Source of the DNA: Ramazzottius varieornatus
Lineage: Eukaryota > Tardigrada > Eutardigrada > Parachela > Ramazzottiidae
Direction: 5' to 3'
DNA length: 64,000 nt
Assembly: GCA_001949185.1 (NCBI GenBank)
Contig: BDGG01000008.1
Span: forward strand, 1,937,576-2,001,575
Shown here: in pieces, positions 34,199 to 43,842 of the stretch
Layout of the letters: each line of letters begins with the position of its first letter
How positions within the stretch are numbered: the first letter of the stretch is position 1
Position numbers and translations under genes: made by a program
Notes under the pieces: model-generated
Database searches by the model: none
The model's input: the letters and a program-made list of their open reading frames with translations, nothing else
Told to the model about the DNA's origin: nothing

Positions 34199-35714
34199 CA
34201 AAGAATAGTTAGTACAACAGGAGAACAGCAGCGGACGACAGATTTCTTCACCAAGAACATTTTCTTTAGCTTTCTTAAACTTTGAAACAAGTGCATCTCG
34301 TTGTTGTAGAACTTCTCAGTTCTTGTCTTTCAAGTCCGCGTTTTGGGCGTCACCAGCCAGCTTTGCGCAGCCACACGATGTACAGGTATGGGTCATGACG
34401 AGTGAGACCTTTTTTATGGTTCTGGAAAAATCAAGGTCGCACGGGGTGTTTTGACTTGACGCCTTCTGAGGCGGAGTGGTCGTTACGCAAGCTTCGACGT
34501 GGCACTAAGGGTACCGACCAAAGCAGGTGCCGTATATCTGAACGATACAGTAAGATACGACAGCAAGCTCGGTGTACGTTCCATGTTGACCTAGTACTAT
34601 AACCAATTATGTAGTAAGACTTTTCTTCAGTTGTTTTCGTACATGAGTATCAAAAACGTCAAGGAAGAAATACTCTAGGGACCTTGTTCAATCGCCACGC
34701 ATGAACACAGTCAGTCTCACGGGTCATGGCACCAATGGCCTTACTTTGCTCCCTCGTATCGTCTGAACCCGTAGCCCAGTTCCCGTGATTCAAATTTCAA
34801 ACAGTATCCCGTAGAAAAAAGTTTGAAACTTCTCGATCACGTGACAGTGCAGTAACAATTCAAACAATCAACCAGTGAGCACCGGTGGGCGGACAACGAA
34901 AGTATGACTTGTCACCTGTTTCCCAATAGCAGATTCGAACACTTTTCCTCACGTTGAAGCCAAGTAATTCATTACCAACTTACTGCGATATGAAGCACCA
35001 TTATTCAGCTATTGTATGAGCTCATGCACATTCAATGCGTTGGTGTTCGTCGAGTTGCGAAATCAGTTTAGTGAAAGTGGCTGTTCTGTGAAAAACCCGC
35101 CACTTCCGGCAAACCAACTTTTTGGAGCGCCCAGATCCCTTTGAAAACCTGATCATACTTGCAAAAAACATTCTGATGATTGCTGTTTCAGAATCGAAAA
35201 CAGCATCATGCTTTGTTTCGAACCATTGACTGCGAGAGGTAAACACTAAGATTTGCCTTGTGAGAGCTAAAAGAGTTCAATCGCGAAGCAACTTCGACCG
35301 AAAACACAGCACACCCTGGTGCATTGAATGAACATAGTTACTGTGTATTGATACTGAACATGTATTAAGAAATCTGTGAGACAGGAAAAATCTAAATCCG
35401 ACCACCTCATTACAGTGGCGCATTTTAGAGGTCGCGTCGTTTTTGCACTACGAAGAATGGAAATTGTTATTTTTGGATAGTCAAAAGTCACAATGAGATA
35501 AGTTCTCACTGCTGTCATGAGAAACCAACTCAGTTCTATAGACTGACATGATTCGCTTTGAAAACGGTTAAGCCAGTAGCTGAACAAAAATTCGGAGAAC
35601 GAGGGAAAAAGTCTTATTCCCTCCCCTTCTCCCTTCGACCTAGGTAACCGCTAGGCGCTAACCAAGAAGCGAAACAAGCTGTTCAGTGCAAGGAAAACTT
35701 CTAGATAAAAAGGA

Positions 35715-35787
35715 TGTTCTCTGCCAGGATCGAACTGGCGACCTTCTGCGTGTTAGGCAGACGTGATAGCCGCTACACCAAGAGAAC
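35715..35787 (-). tRNA. tRNA-Val (anticodon AAC), second copy
   Basis: As far as I can see, the 73-nt gene is the same as that at 33827-33899 but inverted, with the same stems, AAC anticodon and T arm. Immediate 3' flanks are also alike (CATCCTTTTT), so the duplication includes the polymerase III terminator. Confidence 0.95.
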
Positions 35788-36128
35788 GACATGCATTTTA
35801 CGGTAGGGTTATCGATATGAGGTGGTGCGACCACAGCGTCGTTCAGTGGTGTTGTTATCGGCTACTGCGAACTACTTAACTGTTTGATAAAAAGTTGCAC
35901 GCCTAACAAGCGAGCTTCAATATTCCGATACTTATTCGCGACATTTCATGCTCAATAATCCCGCTAATGAGTTCGGGCTGAATTCTCAGTACGGTCGGTT
36001 GTCAGTTTGCTTTCTGTTCTGTGGGCTGCACTTCATTTTATCTGTTCCTACTGTCTAGTATAAATCACCCATCCCCTTCACAGCTTCCGTTTCAGCCTTT
36101 CAGATAAACTGGAACAAGCCGAAACTTG

Positions 36129-37012
36129 ATGATGGACCCAGAACAGCCATTCCGGGTAGATATCATTGTAGCCAATGACAAGAATCGCGGAATCGGACTG
36201 AACGGTACGCTACCCTGGAGTATCCCGTAAGTTCGGAGCCGGTGAGGCTTTTCGCAGAAACCAAGCGCGCTCAGTGTTAATCTTGGTGTTTGGCCACTTA
36301 CAGAGCTGAAACCAACTATTATCATGGAATGATCAACCACGTTTCCTCCCCAGGTTAGCGAACACATGCTGAACAAATTTTCGACTCCGCTCCAACAAGT
36401 ACAAACTGCAAAGTTCGCCCCACTTTACAGATAAGCAGAACGCGGTAATATTCGGTCGCATTACATTCCAGTCTATTCGAGACGCCCACGACTACGAGAA
36501 GCTACTGAAAGTGGTAGTGACGAGGGAAGCGGCGTCTACACAACCGACAGACCGCAACCTCCATTACGTTCCCACATTCCAAGCCGCAACGGAGTATCTC
36601 CAGATCGAGCGAGAGCGAGAGAGAAGGAACATCGAAACCGTCTGGGTGCTTGGTGGCTCAAGGATCTACGACGAGGCTTTGCGCTCACCGTATTTGCATC
36701 GTGTCTACTTGACCACGGTACAGGGCGAGTTCGCTTGTGACACTCACTTTCCTGAGTTCGACCGCACCCACTTTGGGATTGTCAAGTGAGTAAATCGCTA
36801 GAAAATGCATGGAAAAACTATACTTCCGGCTATATCTCGTCCATATCCTAACGATCTTTACACAGCTTTTTCGAGCGAATATGGTTCTTTCTCGTAGCGA
36901 TCCCCGTGTTCCTGTAGGAGTTCAAACAGATAATGGCATCAGTTTCCAAGTCGAAGTTCTCGAACGGAAGTCCGACCAGGCGGCGCCACCCAACATTGAT
37001 TTACTTGTTTAA
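36129..37012 (+). CDS. Dihydrofolate reductase-family protein
   Basis: Four exons, 36129-36226, 36304-36353, 36431-36785 and 36898-37012, join in frame to 205 residues. DHFR reduces dihydrofolate with NADPH. Visible landmarks are IIVANDKNRGIGLNGTLPW, an acidic residue in AETNYYHGM matching the catalytic Glu of NEFKYF, NAVIFGRITF, VWVLGGSRIYDEAL for NADPH binding, CDTHFPEFD, and the last strand FQVEVLERK. The segment that normally reads RPLKGR before the central strand reads DYEKLLK, so the arginine that holds the folate carboxylate appears missing. Two ATGs are adjacent at the start; the first is used. It is about 18 residues longer than human DHFR, mostly in a charged helix (QIERERERRNIE) and the C-terminus. 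Confidence 0.85.
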
Positions 37013-38778
37013 GGCATCGCATGATTTATAATATGACGTTTTTGCAGACGCACCTTTAGCTCAAGCCACCGCCGGTGTTCTTAGACCTTCTTGCAAATCG
37101 ATGTTCTATAAATAGTTCGCGGCAAACGGTATCTGCTAATTAGTCGATTTTTGTTAATTCTATTCATGGCTGACCAAACTCATCCACTTGCACAGAAGCC
37201 ATCTCACGAAGTAAGCCCGTAATCTGTGGTTTCGGTTCCCTTGGGACAATGCCGTTGATAACCTAATCTAATCAACCTCTAATCGTAGCTAAATTAAGCA
37301 GGACTAAGCATATGCCATGTCCACTGGGTTTCCTGAGACCACAGCGTTCTCGAAGCATGACTGTTTTTTGATGATCAGCCACAGAAAGGGCTCGACCGAA
37401 ACACGAGAAAATAACTTAATCAAAACTTAATTATGGGGCATCGGAAGCCGAGCTCCCGGCTGAGACGTGCTGGGATGACGAAAACAGACAACGAAAACAA
37501 CGTTATTGGGCACGTTTGGTGTGACTGATCGAAGGAGCGCCTTGGCCAAGCAATGGAGGATCTTCACTCGTTTCCATTTGCGGCCAGTATGGACGATGAA
37601 CTCCGTTGACGGCAATTTATTCGCGCAAGCTTTGACACATACGAGGTAAAACTAGCGGACTTGTCTATGTAAAATCGCATGGTGGAGTTGTCCACCCTGA
37701 AAACTTTACACTTGTATGTGTATCGTAACTTGATTGATGAAAATCAGCTATTTTTTCGAAAACAGGCTTTTTAACATTGTGCTGACTGTATCTCTTCCCA
37801 GCGGACGTTTCTCACGAAGTCCGCTCTTTTTCCTGTCTACCATGTTTGACAAATAGATGAGGGTTTTTTCCCTATCGAATAGACCAAAAAGTAACAAAAT
37901 CTGATCAGCAGATGAGGAGATCTGGGGTGGCCAAGTACCTTATGCGACAATACATGGACAAGTCCGCTACTTTTACCTGGTAGAGTGATAACAGAACAAA
38001 ACACTTGGTGAGGTCTTGCTGAGGCTGCCCAAATGAGTCTGAACGCGCATCGTTGTGCATATCTCGGAAAACATGAAGTTATGAAAGTCGTCGGTTCCGC
38101 CCAATATTTATGCTATTCGTCTGGAATGCATCAAAATATTTTGATGAGATAGATCGGATCAATCCCAGGTACAGGCATCCTATCCTTGCATTGAGCACTG
38201 AGCAGATCCATTTCGACCCAGTTTGCTGCAGCACGATACAAAAACGAAAAGCACTTTTGATAGTCCGCACTGAATTACCTCAAGATCGTCATCACTCATC
38301 TTTCATGGCTCAGAAAACACAACGTTTAAAACCAAAAGCAACATGCAATGATAATTGTTTTGCGACTAGTGGAGAAGAAGAAATGCGTTGGCTAACAAGT
38401 TTGCACCGTTTAAAATAAAGTTCGCTACTAGTTTTCAGTACAATGCTCCCTTGAGTTGTTTTGATGAAACTGAAAAGAATACAGGTCGAGTCTAATTGCT
38501 TGGATGGATTTTGAAAATCCGTGTTAAATCTGTTTCTGACTCGTTGCAGTCGTGCTCCCTCTCGCTGGATAGATCAGTTTCAGATCTTCCAGATGGTATA
38601 CGATTTGTGGTCGCAACTTTGATTGCTTGATCAGTACGATTCTTGCAAAAAACACCTACACTGAACCCCATAATTATCTGTCCACCCCCATTTTTTTTCA
38701 AAAATTCGTAACTTATTTTGCACTAACCCGATTTTGATATTTTAGACGTCTTTATAGAGATCAGTATTTGATCTTTAC

Positions 38779-39384
38779 GACCACGTGACTTCCGTATGAA
38801 TCAATCAGCAAGTCAACTGGCAGTATCATCCCTACGAACACCTAAAACTGCCTTGTTTTCGGCTCATGCTTGATGCTATTATGTGGCCCCAACATGAAGC
38901 TTTCAAGGTAGCCCATGTGAGAAACTTTTGCAGATATGCAGAAAAAGCTGTGTTGTCGTGTCAACCAGGAAGTATTCTCGGTTATTTTCGGTCGTGATAT
39001 TCACGACGCCTTTTCTTCGACATCCTTGCTGGCAAGTTACGTTCAAATGGTGACACCTTTCATAGAGATAATCAGACTTTGTAGTTTGAGTCATTCGGTC
39101 AGCCGAAACGGAAGATATCGAAAGGTAACCATGAAGTAGCGCGTTTCATGCGGCAAAAGGGGCATGTAGGTATGTCAACGAAACTTTTTCCGCAGAGTTT
39201 TAAAAATTTCTCACATGGGCTTACTTGAAAGCTTGATGTTGGGGCTACATGATAGTAACAAGCATGATGTGCTACCTGCTGGCTAGCACCCGCAGCTCGG
39301 AGCCGAAAACAAGGCACTTTTAGGTGTTCGTAGAGATGATACTGCCAGTTGACTTGCCGATTGATTCATACGGAAGTCACGTGG
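38779..39384. repeat. Long foldback repeat, ~170-200-bp arms
   Basis: The left arm (38779-38945) aligns with the reverse complement of the right arm (about 39185-39384) at high identity. Shared blocks include GACCACGTGACTTCCGTATG, GCAAGTCAACTGGCAGTATC, CGAACACCTAAAA and GCCCATGTGAGAAA. The right arm carries an extra 20-30 bp. The 240-bp centre has no supported gene. It is probably a non-autonomous transposon. Confidence 0.8.
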
Positions 39385-40776
39385 TCGCAATAAGATTATC
39401 GAAAGTCACGTGCTAATGTTAAGTCTACGTGATCAGCCGACTGCAAGTAAAATCAATCATCGCTGACGAATTTCAATTATTGAAATTAAAATTCGATTTC
39501 CTATTATGGATCAATCAATCAAGCGAACGCCAACCCGCACAATTAAAACGATTTCAATTATTAAAATCGATTTCCTATTATAATGATCAAAAAACACTGG
39601 TTTCAGCCGGGCTTGTAAGACTACCGACCTGCATCAAAAAAAGTTTTCTCGAGGGACAAATGCTCGGGCTAAATTTACAAAAACCAATTGACCATCTTTA
39701 AATCACTGCCGAAGGAATAAGCAAAATTAACTTATGAAATATGCCTGACTTTCTGCTTACTCGCGGGTGTAATATTAATATTCTCCACCAGAAGTGTCAG
39801 AAGCCGTTTTGTTTTGTATGTAGCAGGATGCTGTTTCAGTAAGATTGCATGAGCACAATTTATTTGCGGGTTTCATACAGCAACAAAAGAGCCGAAACTG
39901 ACCAAATAATTCTCAAACTAGCTAGTGGTTCTGACCACTGGGAAGGCCGAGCAAAGGAGGCAAAAAATTATAGGCCACACATTTCTACTACGTTACGTTG
40001 CACTTGCGAGTGAAAACTTTCTGTGACCCGGATCAAGTCACGCATTTGTTTTCAGTACAGAGTTTGCGATATGTGAAAGCTCGAAGAATCTGATCGTCCA
40101 TTGAAATTTCGACAGACTTAAAAGGGCTTCGCTTCGCTCGGCCTGATAATGAAACCGACTGCAGTATCAGTTTTCGGGAACTTATGAGTTCTGTGGATTT
40201 CGTTTTCTCCTGATCATGCGATCTGGATGATATTTTCAGTTCAGAATTTCAAAGGCTTGAGCTATCTGTAGACAATAGTTGAGGGCAGTGAGGGTATGGC
40301 AGAATCGTTTATGCCAGTGCAAAATCCATCCAAGTGATTAGATTCAACCTGTAGTCCCTGTCGAAAAGTCATCTTTGATGTTTTCAACTTGCCTGACTGA
40401 TCTGTTCGTCGGATGATCAAGAGCGTCTCATAAAATAAGAAGGATTACGACGTGTGCAACAGCACCTGCTTGTAGTATGGCCTGGTGTGATAGTCAGTGG
40501 TCACTCGCCCATGAGAGTACGGGCGCAGCCGAAGGCTGTGGCAGAAGTGGGCCGCAGTCGAGTGAGTGGCGCAGTCATCGAGAAAAATTTGCGATACTTG
40601 GCCTTCTGACCGAGTTTGCACGTTCTACGTAATCGTGTAAATGTTGGCTTCAAGCTTAAACGGTAGCGGAAGAATCGGCCTATGTACTGGCACCAACTTC
40701 TTCGTTGCAAAAATAACCGCTCATTTCTGAAAATTGCACGTTCACACCGGCCTCAAACGTTTTCACCAGGGCCGTC

Positions 40777-40886
40777 GCGGCCTGTATCGAATGTACCAAC
40801 CACGTCATGCGTCGCGATCAGTTTGCACTGCTCAGCCTTAGCCAGTGACGTCACAGTGCAATCGTGATACATTCAATACAGGCCGC
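40777..40886. repeat. 110-nt imperfect hairpin
   Basis: GCGGCCTGTATCGAATGTA at the left end pairs with TACATTCAATACAGGCCGC at the right end with few mismatches. An inner TTGCACTG/CAGTGCAA pair extends the stem. The size suits either a small foldback element or a folded RNA precursor; the sequence alone does not decide. Confidence 0.6.
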
Positions 40887-42075
40887 TGGTTTTCACCATC
40901 CAGGGGAAAGGACGTGGGACAACCCAAGTCTTATGCTTTTGTAGAAATCGTATCACGCCTTTTGAAGCAGAAAATTTTCTCTGAGTTAGTTATTTGTCAT
41001 ATTTATGATAGTTGAAAGAACGTGGAAAAAACCGAGCCTGGTATCCTGATTCCGAAAACTAGAGATTTTTTCTCGCTGATTGAGTATACACTGTACTGTA
41101 CAGTACCAACCCCGAAACATTTCTGAGATCTCTGAGCACGAACGAACATAATCCGGGGATAGCTCGGTTTGATCTGGTCCAATAACTGAAACCGTCTGCC
41201 ATCTTAGATGTTTGGGCAAACAGGTCCAGGATTAAAGGTTAAGATATGCGTTGATCGTGAGACTTGTCTTACTAACCCACAACTTTGACATTGCACAGAA
41301 AGAATTCGCATACTCGCACCGTTCCATATTCCTGTAATTACATAGTAATTGCTGTTCATCTAGTTTACTCCCACGACCCTCATTATGATCATCCGACTTC
41401 CTTATCCCCTGCATTTATCCAGAACCCTAACAATACTCACTGTCTCCCACCGCTCATGAAGTTGAAGGTTTTTCGAGCTCATCAGCGCGAGCCGATCGGC
41501 TTGTTATTAGATCAACGGGATTCGCCGAACTTAGCCGTCTCTGGTGAATTTTCCCGTTTTTCATCGCGGATGAATCCCTTTCAGATCTGATCATCTTAAC
41601 CAGCGTCGAAATTACTCCGTTCATTGACCGCTGAAACTAGGGAATATACGTGATCACGACCGTTTCCGCTAGCTTTCCGTCGTAAGGCACAGTGCGTCGC
41701 ATGGTCGTGACAGGTGTTGCAGCTGGTTCTGTCACGTGCTAATCTTGTTACCTGTTCCTTCTGCTCAGTCCTTGAGGAGTACAGCTGGCCTTGAACGTCG
41801 TGTCCACATAGTTCGCATCTTAAACCTCACGATCCTTAATCTGACGTCACCCCTAATCTAGCACGCATGTCGTTACCCGATATATCTGGATAAACTTGAC
41901 TCCCTACATCCTGCCCCATCGGTCTTTTTTTCACCTTTCGAGCCTGAGGAAATCATCTGTCCGGAAACAACGTTTATCCGTACGATGGGATGTCTGACTC
42001 CCAACAGCCGATCCTGCGTCTTACCTAGCTAAAAAAGTCCACTGCACCCCTTACTTTTGTGCCGAGAAAGTCGCC

Positions 42076-43354
42076 ATGCAGGCGATCACGGCTAATTTTT
42101 CGTTTCCAGTTAACTGGAATCAAACTTCGTCCAGCCTAGATCCCACTCCGATATTCCTATCCGTTTTGATCCTTTTGACAAATTCTTTTGGGGTAATAGC
42201 CAACACGGTCATCCTTATCGCCACCGCAATGTAAGTCCTCCTTACTTTAACCCGTTGCTTATTCAGCGTGTTTTGTTGAGAACTGCTATGGAAAGTTCTG
42301 CCGAATCAACTTCGCCTGCTAACGTTCTCAGGTATCCACCTTTACGGGCTTCCTCATCCATTCTGCTGATAGCCCACAGCGTTTTTCTGGACATACTCAT
42401 CTCAGGCATCACTCACCCCATAGCCGCCATTCTGACCATACTGGGTCCCCTCCACGCCCTACCTTCCTGGTTCTGCTCCGCATACCCGCTGTTCACGTAC
42501 GCCTTCTACATAGTAGGTACATGGGCCAACACTATGTTGGCACTTCAACGTCTGACCGCCATCGCAGCCCCACACCGCTTTCCTCTGTTACAACGGAGAT
42601 CCGCAGTCGTCGCACTGTACCTTCTCCCCTGGGTCATTTCTTACTTCCTGAACCTGTTCCCAGCCTTGAACTTGGTGGGCATCACGATGAACAGAATACC
42701 CTTCTCCGGGACTTGCCTGATTATGTCGGTGGCTGGAACTGTTGATCGACTGATGATCTACACTGTTCCCGCTGTTTTTCTGCCGGCTGTGGTCAAGGGA
42801 ATTTGTTACGCTATTGTCCTGACAAGATCCGTTGGGCAACTTCGTGATGAGGAACAGCGAACTAATAATCCACGACGCATAGCAGCTAATCGCCGGCGGT
42901 TGGATGTTTCCCGAGCCCTCTTCATGTGCTATTTCTGGCATTGTACCGCCCTGTTCCCTACGGTTCTTTTCACAAACTTCCTACCCGGTGTTTATGTGAA
43001 CCATGTGGCTCTTCAATGTATCCTCCGCTGGCTAACAGCCACTAATGGCGCATTCAACCCGGTAATGTCCTGCAATTAGCTTCACATTCCACACCGCCCA
43101 AGAAGGTCACCGCTACGCAATCTGAATGACTTTTTGAACGCAATACAGTCTTGGTTTTGACGGTTTTTCTGTCTTTTCAGATCTTCCTTTGTGCCAGCAG
43201 TAAAATTTTCTTGCACGGTGTCAAAACCGTTCTTAGTCAATGCTTTTCCTGTTCCTTCCTGGATGACGGAGACCTCGACAATAGGGTTCATCCGCTCACC
43301 GACTTTGTCGCAACACATCGAGGAAGCAAACGTAGCAACGGCCGAATACCTTAA
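42076..43354 (+). CDS. Orphan rhodopsin-family GPCR
   Basis: Three exons, 42076-42230, 42332-43061 and 43181-43354, join in frame to 352 residues. The N-terminus carries possible N-glycosylation sites (NFS, NQT). TM1 is FGVIANTVILIATAM. TM2 contains HSVFLDILISGITHP, with the Asp kept. A Cys precedes TM3 (WFCSAYPLFTYAFYIVGTWANTMLALQRL), where the DRY motif is replaced by QRL. TM6 reads CYFWHCTALFPTVLF, without the usual CWxP, and TM7 ends in NGAFNPVIF, an NPxxY variant with Phe. Seven helices can be counted. The best description is a divergent class A receptor with ligand unknown. Confidence 0.75.
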
Positions 43355-43842
43355 GTTCCGACGGAAAATCCAGTTCGTGATGAGATGAATGATGCAATAT
43401 TACCCAATGGTCTCTAGCATCAACTTGCAAGATGGCTTGGGTAGTTTGTCAAAAAGCTAATATACTCGTATTCAGCATACGGGATGGGCTGAGATAATAA
43501 CTGTGATCTAATTGAGTGCACCCAGCTCGTGCGATTGTTAAAGTTATTATTTCTCTCGCTGACCGAAATGCGAGTCAACTCAAGCGGAGAAAAACGGATG
43601 TGGAGACAGCGTGATGTCGGAGCAGATTATGTTATGCTTGGAGGGTTGAATGTAGTCTATCGACTGCCCTTTGACGACATTGCTCATTTTATAACACAAA
43701 GCTTTCCTAACTACAGTATCAATTCCCCATAGTGAGACACCCCTCATCTCAAAGAACAACTCAAAGCACTTTTTCCTACCGGCTCTCTACCTCTTTACGA
43801 ACGTCGATCGTTAAACAGCTACACTGATCTTTTGAAGCTTGC
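43355..43842. other. Intergenic, nothing recognised
   Basis: The 3' flanks of two convergent genes meet here. No exon, RNA gene or repeat was seen. Confidence 0.4.

Larger units (their letters stand above)
33017..36128. other. Intergenic with two tRNAs and a MITE
   Basis: Apart from the tRNA genes and the MITE listed separately, I see no supported exon. Reading frames at 33295-33749 are unrecognised and probably spurious. Confidence 0.4.
37013..42075. other. Gene-poor interval
   Basis: I see no convincing exon in these 5 kb. A 102-codon ORF from 38110 (plus) has no family I know. There are a long foldback repeat at 38779-39384, a pair of A/T-rich direct repeats around 39470-39590 (block CGATTTCCTATTAT twice), and a hairpin at 40777-40886. 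Confidence 0.45.

Noticed and set aside
38110-38418. 102-codon plus-strand ORF with ATG
   Set aside because: No domain, signal peptide or splice partner was recognised; too short to claim.
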